From contig DATNQD010000036.1 in NCBI GenBank assembly GCA_036702865.1, forward strand, positions 1-64,000: a stretch of 64,000 bases of DNA. Reading direction: 5' to 3'. Position numbers and translations under genes: made by a program. Below the pieces are notes generated by a model, which did no database searches, was not told the origin of the DNA, and was given only the letters and a program-made list of their open reading frames with translations. Source of the DNA: Trichocoleus sp. GTDB lineage: Bacteria > Cyanobacteriota > Cyanobacteriia > Elainellales > Elainellaceae. Below, piece by piece: positions 55,146 through 64,000 of this stretch (position 1 is its first letter; each line of letters opens with the position of its first letter).

Positions 55146-57101
55146 ATGCTAACTACTCGGCTTAAGAATGCAATCCTAGCTTGTGAAGCAGCGCTAGACA
55201 AAGGGCAAGACTTTGCCTCAACCTGTCAAATGATGGGCAATGTGTTGCAAGGCATTGGTTTATTTGAAGAAGCCGTGTTTTGGCAAACTTGGGCACTTCA
55301 ACCTACTCCCAACTTCGTTGAAATTTATGTCCATCTTGGGGAGCTATATGTCCGACAGAAGGAGTGGGACGCAGCGATTCGAACTTATCAAAAAGCACTG
55401 AGCTTAAACCCCGAAGCAGCAAAAGCACACCGAGGGTTAGCAAACGTTTTTTCGCAGTTAGGAAACCGTGAAACAGAGGTGAATCATCGCTACCAAGCTG
55501 TGACCAACCAACCTCAATGGGCAACCCCGCAAAATCAATTACTTTTAGGCAATTCTCTATTAGAAGTTGACAAGCCAGAAGCAGCGATCGACTGCTATCA
55601 GCGTGCCATTCAGCTTCGTCCTGACTTTTTTGAAGCCTATTACAATCTGGGTGTGGTTTATGCCCAACAAGAGCAGGAGCAGCAGGCGATCGAGCAATTT
55701 CAGAAAGCGCTTGCCCTAAACCCACAGCATTTTCCTTCGATCTATGGTTTGGGTAAAATTGCCGAGCAGCAGGGGAAGCTACAGGAAGCAGCGACACTCT
55801 ACGAAAAAGCGCATCAGATCGAGCCAAATGTTTTCAACGCCTGCTACAGCCTGAGCGAAGTTCTGGTAAAGCTGCACCAGTGGGATAAAGCTGCTGCTGC
55901 TTGTCGTCAAGCAATCCGTCTTCAGCCTAGCTTTTGCTGGTCACATCACAATTTAGGTTATGTGCTGCTGCAACAGGGACAGGTGGCAGAGGCAATCGAA
56001 TCCTTACGTTCTGCTTTAACCCTGAATCCAGATTCTCAGTGGACACACTATCACTTAGGCGATGCATTGCTTCAACAGCAGCAGTGGCAGGCAGCAGTTG
56101 CTCACTTCTTATCTGCCTTAGAGTTTCAGCCTGACTTAACTGCCGCACTTTTGAAGCTGGGCTATGCGCTTCGCAAATCTCAACTCCATTCAACCACCCC
56201 AAACGATCGACAGGCAATTTCGCTTCAGCTGCAGCATCAAACTCCTGGGTTTTATCAGCAGTTAGGCAAAGCACTTGCACAGTACAAACAATACGATGGT
56301 GCTATTCTTTTCTATCAATTAGCCCTCGATGCACAGCCAACTGACCCCGATTTACGATCGCAGCTTGACCAACTGATCGCGCGTAAACAGCAAGTTGAAA
56401 CAGAAATCGTCAACCATCGGCAGGCGATCCGAGAGCATCCTGATTATCCCCGGCTCTACGCAAACCTGGCGAATTTGCTAGCAGATCAAGGCGATGTTAC
56501 TGAAGCGATCGGGCTGATTCGACAAGCGAGCGTTCTTCAGGGGTGGCAGGCCGCAGCCTCTCGGCAATACCACTTTAAGTACGACTGGTTTACCCACACA
56601 ATCCCAACTTGGGCAACGCATCTCAAGTCTTATGCTCACTATCCATCGGTTCAGGCTTTAGAGATTGGCAGCTTTGAGGGAATGTCCGCCTGCTGGTTAC
56701 TGGATCACATTTTGACGCATCCTACAGCGCATCTAACCTGTATTGATCTCTACTTTCAAGAAACATTTGACCATAACCTGGCACAGACAGGTGTAGCCGC
56801 AAAAGTTACGAAGCGAATGGGTGACTCTCACACCATTTTGCCCACGCTCTCTGCAGCAACTTACGACATCATTTACATTGACGGCTGCCATCTTGCGAGT
56901 TTTGTTCAACAGGATGCCGCACTTTCCTGGCCACTGCTAAAACACAGTGGGTTGATGATATTTGATGATTATGAATGGACTGATCCGAATTATCCGGGGC
57001 AAGACTGCAAATTAGGCATTAATGCCTTCCTCACTTCAATCGCTGGACAATTCGAAATCTTACATCAAGGCTATCAAGTCATCATTCGTAAGCTTGTCTA
57101 A
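55146..57101 (+). CDS. TPR / class I methyltransferase fusion
   Basis: 651 residues. About 1-480 is a long TPR array (AIDCYQRAIQLRPDFFEAYY and similar). The C-terminal 170 are a Methyltransf_24-type domain: ALEIGSFEGMSACWLLDHIL, LTCIDLYFQ, YDIIYIDGCHLASFV and MIFDDYEW. The segment just before it (YDWFTHTIPTWATHLKSYA) is also present in the truncated gene at 63620, so these are paralogues. The substrate is unknown, presumably a glycan. AGGA stands 6 nt before ATG 55146. It lies in the middle of the TPR-enzyme series. Confidence 0.88.
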   Translation: MLTTRLKNAILACEAALDKGQDFASTCQMMGNVLQGIGLFEEAVFWQTWALQPTPNFVEIYVHLGELYVRQKEWDAAIRTYQKALSLNPEAAKAHRGLANVFSQLGNRETEVNHRYQAVTNQPQWATPQNQLLLGNSLLEVDKPEAAIDCYQRAIQLRPDFFEAYYNLGVVYAQQEQEQQAIEQFQKALALNPQHFPSIYGLGKIAEQQGKLQEAATLYEKAHQIEPNVFNACYSLSEVLVKLHQWDKAAAACRQAIRLQPSFCWSHHNLGYVLLQQGQVAEAIESLRSALTLNPDSQWTHYHLGDALLQQQQWQAAVAHFLSALEFQPDLTAALLKLGYALRKSQLHSTTPNDRQAISLQLQHQTPGFYQQLGKALAQYKQYDGAILFYQLALDAQPTDPDLRSQLDQLIARKQQVETEIVNHRQAIREHPDYPRLYANLANLLADQGDVTEAIGLIRQASVLQGWQAAASRQYHFKYDWFTHTIPTWATHLKSYAHYPSVQALEIGSFEGMSACWLLDHILTHPTAHLTCIDLYFQETFDHNLAQTGVAAKVTKRMGDSHTILPTLSAATYDIIYIDGCHLASFVQQDAALSWPLLKHSGLMIFDDYEWTDPNYPGQDCKLGINAFLTSIAGQFEILHQGYQVIIRKLV

Positions 57102-57164
57102 TTCGAGTTCATTTGATTTCTGAATTATTCAAATTTTTTGTCAAATTTAAAATCCCCCATTGTT

Positions 57165-60100
57165 ATGACTACTTCTTTTCCAAGTTTCTCCAAGCAGGCT
57201 GCATCACAAAACGGACAATATGCTGGAAATGGGCAATCGATCGCTCCCCAATCTGTCAAGTCAGCAACCAAACAACTGAGTCAGCACGCTGAAGATTATG
57301 TTCAACAGGGGGATAAACTGCTGCTGCAAGGATCTGTGCAGGGAGCAATTGTTCACTATCAGCGAGCGATTCAAATTGAGCCAAATCATTCAGAAGCCTA
57401 TCAGCACTTAGCTGAAGCTTTCACCCGCCAGGGCAACTTGGAAGAAGCAGCAGCTTGTTATCGACAGGCGATCGCACTGGAAATGGGAGATGTAGGGAGC
57501 AGCAGACATGGAGATGCAGAAATGGATGATGAAGATGAGGATGATCTAGATGATGAACTCGCAGACGAATTAGAGAATGAATTAGAGACAGAGGCTCCCT
57601 GGTATGAGCAAGTTGCTTTCTATGCTCAGCAGGCGGGTGTAGATTGTGATGAAGGCGACTGGCAGCAGGCGATCGATGATTGTGAGCAGGCACTGGATCA
57701 GCTTAAACCCGTTATGGGAAGGCTGTATAACCTGCGAGGACGTGCTTTTCAGGGGCAGGGAAATCTAAGCGCAGCAGAGCAAGCCTACCGGCAGGCATCG
57801 ATCGTCCAACCGGAATCGGCAGAACCTTTCGCCCGTCTGGGAAGCTTGGCAGCGCAGCAGCAGCAGTGGCAGCAGTCCGTGCAGTACTATCAAAAAGCAG
57901 TTACCCTGAATCCCGAGTTTGCTGGAGCTTATTGGAGTTTGGCAGAAGTGCAATTGCAGTTGGGCGATCGGGTACAGGCAGCTTTGGCACAGCATGCAGC
58001 ATTGAGATTAAAGCCAAATTGGATATCCGTACAGCAGTCCTTGCAGGTTGGAGATTTGCTGTTGGAACTGGGACGGCTGGATCAGGCGATCGAGTGCTAT
58101 CAGTGGGCGATTCAGCGTAACCCTAAAGAGTCTCAGGGATACCACCAGCTAGGCTCAGTATTGGATAGCCAGGGACGCTGGCAGGAAGCGGTGCAGTGCC
58201 ATCAGAGAGCAGTGCAGTGTAACCCACAAAACGTTCAGATGCTCGCGGGCTTGGCTCAGGCTTTAACTGCATTAGAGCAGTGGCAGCAGGCAATTGATAC
58301 TTACCGTCGCATCACTGAACTGGAACCGAACCAGCCACTCGGCTATGTTGGACTACGCAATGTCTTGGTCAAGCTAGAGCAGTGGGAGGCGGTCTTACCC
58401 TACTGCCAAAAGCTAACGCAACTCCAACCGGAAAACGGCGAAATCTGGCATGAGTTGGGGGATTTGCTGAATCGACTGGAACGTTGGTCGGAAGCAGCCG
58501 AAGCGTTTAAGCGGGCGATCGATCTCAATCCCGGTTTCTCCTGGTCGCACAATAACTTAGGTGATGCACTATTGCATTTAGAGCGATGGAAAGAGGCAGC
58601 AGAGGCATTCCAGCAGGCGATCGAGTTGAATCCTAGTTTTCATTGGTCGCACTATAACTTAGGAGAAGCATTAACTCATTTGGATGATTGGAGCCAAGCA
58701 GTTGAAGCGTATCAGACCACTCTAAAACTACAGCCAGATTTATTCCAGGCTCAACAAAGCCTAGCCAATGCCCTACAACAACGAGTCAAAGTCGATCAAT
58801 GTACAGCTCTGGCACTTTACCGAGAGGCAATTCAGCGAAATCCTGATGATTTGCAGAGCTATCACCGGGCGATCGAACTTCAACCCAATGATGCGGATCT
58901 TTATCATCAACTTGCTGATGCATTAACGCGGCAGGGTAATCTGGATGCCGCAATGGTTTTTTATCAGATGGCGTTACAGCTTCAGCCTCTTAATTCTGGG
59001 ATGTTACAGAGGGATCTGGCAAAAAAAAAATCCTCTGAGCTTCTGCTCGTCTCACCAATAGCGTTGGATACGTCTACTCTTGCTAGTATTGGCGATATCA
59101 GTGAGAAACTAGCCGTTCCTTTCAGCAATCGCCCGATCGTCTCAGTGATTATTCCTGTCTTTAACAAGATCGAATACACTGTCAATTGCTTGAAATCTAT
59201 TGCTAAGAATGTTGACTGTAATACCCCAATAGAAGTAATCGTAATCAACGACTGCTCCATTGACGATACTCAAAAAGTGTTAGAAGCAGTTGAAGGCTTG
59301 ATTCTAATTCATAATTCTGAGAACTTAGGGTTTCTACGCTCCTGTAACAAAGCTGCCTCTCAAGCAAAGGGAGAGTATATTTATTTCTTAAATAATGACA
59401 CCGTTATTCTTCTAGAATGCATTGAAAGCTTAGTGGCTGTCATTCAGGATGAGCAGGTTGGCGCAGTTGGCTCTAAATTAATCTATCCAGATGGCTCACT
59501 TCAGGAAGCAGGTGGCATTATCTGGCAAGATGGGTCAGGCTGGAATTATGGCAGATACCAGAATCCATTTGACCCGCAATACAATTATCTGCGTCCGGTT
59601 GATTATTGTTCGGGTGCCAGCCTTTTAGTCAAGCGGGAAGTATTGGAAGCTTTAGGTGGATTTTCAGATTGCTTTGCGCCTGCCTACTACGAAGATACAG
59701 ATTTATGTTTTGCGATTCGCAATCAGTTGGGATTGAAGGTGATGTATCAACCTCGATCTCAGTTGATTCACTATGAGGGAATCTCTTCTGGTACATCTAC
59801 TCAGAGTGGCGTAAAACGATATCAGGACATTAATGCTGTTAAATTTCAAGAAAAGTGGCAAAAATTGCTTCAGGAACACCTTGAAAATGATGCCACTCAT
59901 GTTCCTTATGCGGCAAGAAGGTTAGCAGGCGATCGCACGATCCTTGTCATTGATAGCTATGTACCTTGCTACGACAAAGAGTCGGGTTCAAGACGACTCT
60001 TTGAATTGATCAAGATCTTTAAGAAGCTGAATTATCACGTTATTCTTCTACCAGATAATGGCTTCAAAGATGAACCTTATACAACTCAGCTTCAGGATTT

Positions 60101-61043
60101 GCAAGTTGAAGTTCTTTATCACTGTGATGGTTATGGAATTCTACCGGAACAACAGTTTCAGGAACGATTGCCACTAGTCGATATTGCCTGGATTTGCCGA
60201 CCGGACTTGAATCAGAAATATGCGCCACTGATCCGAAAAAATCCAAATACTAAGATCGTTTATGACACGATTGATCTTCATTACTTGAGATTAAAAAGAG
60301 CTTGGGAATTATTGCCAGAATCTAAAAGGACAGAGCAACAAAAACACGAATGGCGCAACTTCCAAGCACTGGAAATAGAAATGGCGCAAAAGGCAGATTT
60401 AACCATTACGGTGACTGAGCAAGAGCAGGACTTATTGATTCAGCAATCCATTTCCAATGTTGCTGTTGTTCCGAATATTCATGTCGCTTATTCTGGTATC
60501 CAAAAAGATTTTTCTCAACGACAGGGGATCTTATTTATTGGAGGGTACAATCATCCGCCTAATGTTGATGCAGTGCTTTGGCTCTGCCAATCTATCATGC
60601 CGGAGGTCTGGAAAGTCCTTCCTCATGTTCGGGTTACGCTGCTGGGAAATAATCCACCCAATATCATTAAGCAACTTGCAAACAATCGAGTCAATGTAAC
60701 AGGATATGTTGCTGATGTTAGCAACTATTTCTTAAATCACCGTGTCTTTGTGGCTCCCCTGCGCTATGGTGCAGGCATGAAGGGGAAGATTGGTCAAAGC
60801 TTGGAGTATCGGTTACCAATCGTCTCAACTTTAATCGGAGTAGAAGGAATGGGGTTAACCCATGAACAAGAAGTTCTTGTTGCTGATACAACAGAGGTGT
60901 TTATCCAGCAAATTTTGCGACTCTATCAGGATGAAAACCTGTGGAATTATTTGGCAGAGAATGCAGAAGCAGCGATCGCACCCTACTCTCCAAATAACGT
61001 TCAACAGGAACTTGCCAGAATTTTGAATCAAGTGACAGTCTGA
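57165..61043 (+). CDS. TPR / GT2 / GT4 giant glycosyltransferase
   Basis: 1292 residues. About 35-610: TPR array, with an acidic insertion (about 115-145, rich in Asp and Glu) between the second and third repeats. About 655-900: GT2 domain ([52 protein letters not shown]). About 924-1290: GT4-type domain ([36 protein letters not shown]). Two transferases plus a scaffold in one chain suggest successive sugar additions. An A10 run lies between the TPR and GT2 modules. ATG 57165 is preferred over the in-frame TTG 57138. The closing KVTV end and following 26-nt gap lead into the sulfotransferase gene. Confidence 0.88.
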   Translation: MTTSFPSFSKQAASQNGQYAGNGQSIAPQSVKSATKQLSQHAEDYVQQGDKLLLQGSVQGAIVHYQRAIQIEPNHSEAYQHLAEAFTRQGNLEEAAACYRQAIALEMGDVGSSRHGDAEMDDEDEDDLDDELADELENELETEAPWYEQVAFYAQQAGVDCDEGDWQQAIDDCEQALDQLKPVMGRLYNLRGRAFQGQGNLSAAEQAYRQASIVQPESAEPFARLGSLAAQQQQWQQSVQYYQKAVTLNPEFAGAYWSLAEVQLQLGDRVQAALAQHAALRLKPNWISVQQSLQVGDLLLELGRLDQAIECYQWAIQRNPKESQGYHQLGSVLDSQGRWQEAVQCHQRAVQCNPQNVQMLAGLAQALTALEQWQQAIDTYRRITELEPNQPLGYVGLRNVLVKLEQWEAVLPYCQKLTQLQPENGEIWHELGDLLNRLERWSEAAEAFKRAIDLNPGFSWSHNNLGDALLHLERWKEAAEAFQQAIELNPSFHWSHYNLGEALTHLDDWSQAVEAYQTTLKLQPDLFQAQQSLANALQQRVKVDQCTALALYREAIQRNPDDLQSYHRAIELQPNDADLYHQLADALTRQGNLDAAMVFYQMALQLQPLNSGMLQRDLAKKKSSELLLVSPIALDTSTLASIGDISEKLAVPFSNRPIVSVIIPVFNKIEYTVNCLKSIAKNVDCNTPIEVIVINDCSIDDTQKVLEAVEGLILIHNSENLGFLRSCNKAASQAKGEYIYFLNNDTVILLECIESLVAVIQDEQVGAVGSKLIYPDGSLQEAGGIIWQDGSGWNYGRYQNPFDPQYNYLRPVDYCSGASLLVKREVLEALGGFSDCFAPAYYEDTDLCFAIRNQLGLKVMYQPRSQLIHYEGISSGTSTQSGVKRYQDINAVKFQEKWQKLLQEHLENDATHVPYAARRLAGDRTILVIDSYVPCYDKESGSRRLFELIKIFKKLNYHVILLPDNGFKDEPYTTQLQDLQVEVLYHCDGYGILPEQQFQERLPLVDIAWICRPDLNQKYAPLIRKNPNTKIVYDTIDLHYLRLKRAWELLPESKRTEQQKHEWRNFQALEIEMAQKADLTITVTEQEQDLLIQQSISNVAVVPNIHVAYSGIQKDFSQRQGILFIGGYNHPPNVDAVLWLCQSIMPEVWKVLPHVRVTLLGNNPPNIIKQLANNRVNVTGYVADVSNYFLNHRVFVAPLRYGAGMKGKIGQSLEYRLPIVSTLIGVEGMGLTHEQEVLVADTTEVFIQQILRLYQDENLWNYLAENAEAAIAPYSPNNVQQELARILNQVTV
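59021..59030 (+). other. A10 homopolymer in coding sequence between TPR and GT2 domains
   Basis: Ten adenines at about codon 619 of the TPR-GT2-GT4 gene. A transcript with 11 A meets TGA two codons later; one with 9 A meets TAG after about ten codons. Either slippage would give a TPR-only protein. Runs of nine or more A are known sites of polymerase slippage in bacteria; whether it occurs here is untested. Confidence 0.6.
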
Positions 61044-61069
61044 TCAGCAATCGCACCTACTCTAGAAGT

Positions 61070-63577
61070 ATGAATGATTTACATGTTCTTAAGTTTAATT
61101 CCTATCAGGACTATCAAACGAGGCACGAGAACGCTAAACAGCTTTTTCTACTAGCGCAGAAAGAGACGGATCTCCTGCTTCAGAATTATCAGCACGGGGA
61201 TAAAATCATCCTTCCTGGTTTTTGTGCTGTATGTCAGACTACTAGTTTTTTTACTGTAGATCGTAGTCACTGGTCTAATTGCAATGGAAAATGGATTCCC
61301 AACTGGAGGGAAAGCCTTTACTGTAAATGTGGGTTGATTAGTCGAGTTCGAGCTGCTTTTCATCTACTACTTCAAGAATCTAAACTTCCTACAACAGCAA
61401 AAATCTATTTAACCGAACAAGTTACTCCCTTCTATTATCAATTCAAGCAACGCTTTCCCAACCTAATTGGCAGCGAATATTTAGGTAATGGCTTACCATC
61501 AGGTTTTGTTCGGGAAGATGGAATTAGAAATGAGTCTATAACGCAGCTTTCCTTCGCAGGTAATGAATTGGATGCAGTTGTCTCGCTTGAGGTTTTTGAG
61601 CACGTTCCTGACTATAAGAAAGCGCTGGCTGAAGCTTATCGAGCTTTAAAGGATTCCGGAGTTTTACTTTTCTCTGCACCTTTTCGACATGACTTGGAGC
61701 GGAACCTAATCCGTGCTGTAGTCAATTCGGATGGTTCAATTACTCATCTTATGACGCCAGAATATCATGGTGATCCAATTTCACAGGAAGGTTGTCTATG
61801 TTTTCAGCATTTCGGCTGGCAAATATTAGATGAACTAAGAGAAGTGGGATTTGAAGAAGTTATAACATTAAACTATTGCTCAAAAAATTATGGCTACTTA
61901 GATTTCGGGCAAGGTCTGTTCTTTGCTCGAAAAAAACCATCTCACAAAAACTCAAGCAGTCAAGTCCCAATACTACAGCAGAGTCGCAACTTTAAAGAAC
62001 AAGAGAAATCAACTAAGGCGATCGACTGCTACCAAAATGCTATCAAAGGTTTAGAGGCTGAACTATTTTCAGCTTGTTATAGTCTAGGTGAACTTCTTGA
62101 GCAACAGAAGCAGTTTAGCGAGGCGCTGATCTATTATCAAAGGGCAGTTTCAATACATCCAGATCTGGGATGGCTACACTATCGAGTAGGTCAAGTGCTA
62201 GCTCAGCAAAATCACCTAGATGAAGCAATTGATAGCCACCAAAAAGCAATTGAGGCAGATCCATCAACTGCATGGTTTTATCCAACTTTGGGGAGTCTGT
62301 TAGAACAACAAGGCAAGATACGAGAGGCCATTGTTTGTTACCAAAAGGCAATCGAACTAGATGATTGTTTGAGTTGGGTACATCATCAATTAGGAAAGGC
62401 TTTGCAGCAGCAAGGAGATATTGAGGGAGCCACTCGTGCTTATCAAAAAGCAATCGAACTAGAGCCTGAGCTTCCCTGGGCTTATCACAGTTTTGGTGAT
62501 TTTCTTACTCAATTGGGAGAGTTTGATAAAGCGATTTCTTGTTACCAAAGTGCCCTTGCGATTGATCCCACACTAGCTTGGACTCATAATGCTCTAGGTA
62601 ATATCTACCTTTGGCAAAAGGATACTGAAAAGGCAATTATTGCTTTTCGCCAAAGCATTAAGTTTGATCCAAACCTATATCAGACTTACAGTAGTCTAGC
62701 AGAACTTCTGAGCGGTGTAGGTGAGATAGAGGAGGCGATCAACTCCTACAAACAGGCTATCTACTGTAAAACAAAACAGTCTCATCCTGAATTTGTTGAA
62801 CAGTTTTGGGATTCTTCCAACCCTAGAAAGCCAAATTTCATTATTATTGGAGCTGGTAAATCGGGAACCAGCTCTTTGTACACCTACTTGGCACAACATC
62901 CGCAAGTCATACCACCTGTTGGTAAGAGTGATAAGGAAATCGATTTTTTTACAGTTGAGTTTAGTAAAGGTATCGACTGGTATTTATCTCATTTCCCGCC
63001 AATACCAGAAGGGTCAGGTTTTTTGACAGGTGAATCCAGTCCTTCCTATCTGCAATGTGCCGATAATGCAGAAAAAAGATTATTTGCCTCCTTTCCACAA
63101 GTGAAGCTCATCTGCTTGCTAAGAAATCCCATTGATCGGGCTTTTTCTGAATATCAGCAATCGGTTCGGATAGGTATAGAAAAACGCTCTTTTGAGCAAG
63201 TTCTTGAAGAAGAACTAAGTATTTTGCGCATGGTAGATAGCTCGGCTAAGAGTTGTGAAGCTTACTGGTCAACTCAAGAAGGCTACATTGGAAATAGTGT
63301 GTATGTTTTCTTTCTAAAAAAATGGCTATCTACATTTCCGGACAATCAGCTCCTGGTACTACAGAGTGAGGTCTTCTACTCGAATCCTGCAAAAATTATG
63401 GAACGTGTATTTAAATTTCTAAATCTACCAGATTACCAACTTTCATCTTATCCAATAGTGAATTCAGGTTCCTACAGCTCAATTGAACCTAAAGCACGAG
63501 GCATTCTACATCAATTTTTTAAGCCATACAATCAAGAATTGGAAGCACTTTTAAATGAAAAGTTTGATTGGTTTTAA
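61070..63577 (+). CDS. Methyltransferase / TPR / sulfotransferase fusion
   Basis: 835 residues. About 45-290: Cys-rich segment (CAVC...CKC, likely zinc) plus class I methyltransferase (LDAVVSLEVFEHVPDYKKAL; LLFSAPFRHD). About 305-570: TPR array. About 588-835: sulfotransferase with the PAPS 5'-phosphosulfate loop IIIGAGKSGTSSLYTYL and 3'-phosphate motif LICLLRNPIDRAFSEYQQS. It would both methylate and sulfate, probably sugars of an extracellular polysaccharide or glycoprotein. ATG 61070 is 26 nt after the previous stop. The three-part fusion is rare to my knowledge. Confidence 0.88.
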   Translation: MNDLHVLKFNSYQDYQTRHENAKQLFLLAQKETDLLLQNYQHGDKIILPGFCAVCQTTSFFTVDRSHWSNCNGKWIPNWRESLYCKCGLISRVRAAFHLLLQESKLPTTAKIYLTEQVTPFYYQFKQRFPNLIGSEYLGNGLPSGFVREDGIRNESITQLSFAGNELDAVVSLEVFEHVPDYKKALAEAYRALKDSGVLLFSAPFRHDLERNLIRAVVNSDGSITHLMTPEYHGDPISQEGCLCFQHFGWQILDELREVGFEEVITLNYCSKNYGYLDFGQGLFFARKKPSHKNSSSQVPILQQSRNFKEQEKSTKAIDCYQNAIKGLEAELFSACYSLGELLEQQKQFSEALIYYQRAVSIHPDLGWLHYRVGQVLAQQNHLDEAIDSHQKAIEADPSTAWFYPTLGSLLEQQGKIREAIVCYQKAIELDDCLSWVHHQLGKALQQQGDIEGATRAYQKAIELEPELPWAYHSFGDFLTQLGEFDKAISCYQSALAIDPTLAWTHNALGNIYLWQKDTEKAIIAFRQSIKFDPNLYQTYSSLAELLSGVGEIEEAINSYKQAIYCKTKQSHPEFVEQFWDSSNPRKPNFIIIGAGKSGTSSLYTYLAQHPQVIPPVGKSDKEIDFFTVEFSKGIDWYLSHFPPIPEGSGFLTGESSPSYLQCADNAEKRLFASFPQVKLICLLRNPIDRAFSEYQQSVRIGIEKRSFEQVLEEELSILRMVDSSAKSCEAYWSTQEGYIGNSVYVFFLKKWLSTFPDNQLLVLQSEVFYSNPAKIMERVFKFLNLPDYQLSSYPIVNSGSYSSIEPKARGILHQFFKPYNQELEALLNEKFDWF

Positions 63578-63619
63578 TTTAAGCTGCTTCTAAAGTAGCT
63601 AGACCAAAGCGAGGTTTTT

Positions 63620-64000
63620 ATGGAAATAGATACAGCTGAAACGCTACAAAGGGAAAAAAATGAACTGGCGGAAATGTATTGCGAATTGGGGCAGGGATGG
63701 CTGCTGCAGGATAATCAAGTGAAGGCAGAGTATTGCTTTCAGCAAGCCAAGAAGTTAATTCCAGATTTTTACTGGAAACAACGCAATTTAGGAATTGAGT
63801 TGGCGGAGCAAGGTCAATGGGGAGCCGCAAGAAGGCAGTATCAAAAGGCAGCTTTACTGAATGGCTGGTATTCCTTCGTATCCCATGGGTACTGTTTCAC
63901 TTATGATTGGTTGACCTATAACATTCCTTATTGGAAGACGCATTTACAGTCTTTAGCTGAGCATCCTATCAACGCTTTAGAAATTGGTAGTTGGGAGGGT
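63620..64000 (+). CDS. TPR-methyltransferase, partial (cut by window end)
   Basis: 127 codons from ATG 63620 run off the window. The start is a TPR-like helical part (AEYCFQQAKKLIPDFYWKQR; ARRQYQKAALLNGW), followed by YDWLTYNIPYWKTHLQSLAE and ALEIGSWEG, the SAM-binding motif I. This matches the C-terminal half of the gene at 55146 closely, but with only two repeats before the methyltransferase. It is a shorter paralogue, 42 nt after the sulfotransferase gene. Confidence 0.85.
   Translation, partial: MEIDTAETLQREKNELAEMYCELGQGWLLQDNQVKAEYCFQQAKKLIPDFYWKQRNLGIELAEQGQWGAARRQYQKAALLNGWYSFVSHGYCFTYDWLTYNIPYWKTHLQSLAEHPINALEIGSWEG

Overview
The window looks like chromosomal DNA of a cyanobacterium, most likely a filamentous one with a rich extracellular matrix. 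Evidence: carboxysome shell genes (ccmK3-ccmK4), the cyanobacterial alkane-pathway enzyme acyl-ACP reductase, a DUF1816 gene, and very frequent CGATCG / GCGATCGC (HIP1-type) sites in genes on both strands. I do not assign a genus. No rRNA, tRNA, CRISPR array, transposase, prophage or origin could be supported.

Layout. 1-5.2 kb: a TPR-type O-GlcNAc-transferase-like glycosyltransferase facing two FkbM-type methyltransferase genes. 5.3-8.0 kb: purU, a pentapeptide-repeat membrane protein and a ybaK-type deacylase. 8.1-11.5 kb: an iron-uptake-like group on the minus strand (two-domain multicopper oxidase, helix-hairpin-helix periplasmic protein, FTR1 permease). 11.6-17.2 kb: a 35-residue membrane peptide gene, then an NAD-synthesis run pncB-nadD-nrtR-like-nadE followed by a Uma2 gene. 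17.2-18.0 kb: the ccmK3-ccmK4 satellite locus. 18.2-36.0 kb: a large glycan locus: nucleotide-sugar enzymes, a polyprenol-type GT2, methyltransferases, a multi-pass membrane protein, and a one-directional array of GT2/GT4/methyltransferase fusion proteins, four of which end in a coiled coil plus the same short tail (consensus IEAMKSSKFWKLR). 36.1-51.2 kb: housekeeping genes (comB, a glycogen-debranching-like enzyme, coaX, aar, a fused double ABC ATPase, radC, a STAS gene with an apparent ATT start, mini-RNase III, a repeat-extended rlmB, DUF1816, an alpha/beta hydrolase, proA, folB). 51.5-64 kb: an RTX calcium-binding repeat protein followed closely by a series of very large TPR-fused enzymes (GT61, methyltransferase, GT2+GT4, methyltransferase+sulfotransferase, and a further TPR-methyltransferase cut by the window end).

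How the genes may work together. The two glycan regions use different protein-protein modules to hold enzymes together: coiled coil plus a common C-terminal tail in the first, TPR arrays in the second. I infer that these are enzyme assemblies that build and decorate (methylate, sulfate) surface glycans or glycoproteins; the RTX protein 24 nt upstream of the TPR-GT61 gene is a candidate acceptor. The shared tail and the A10 run separating TPR from glycosyltransferase modules are the observations I consider most likely to be undescribed.
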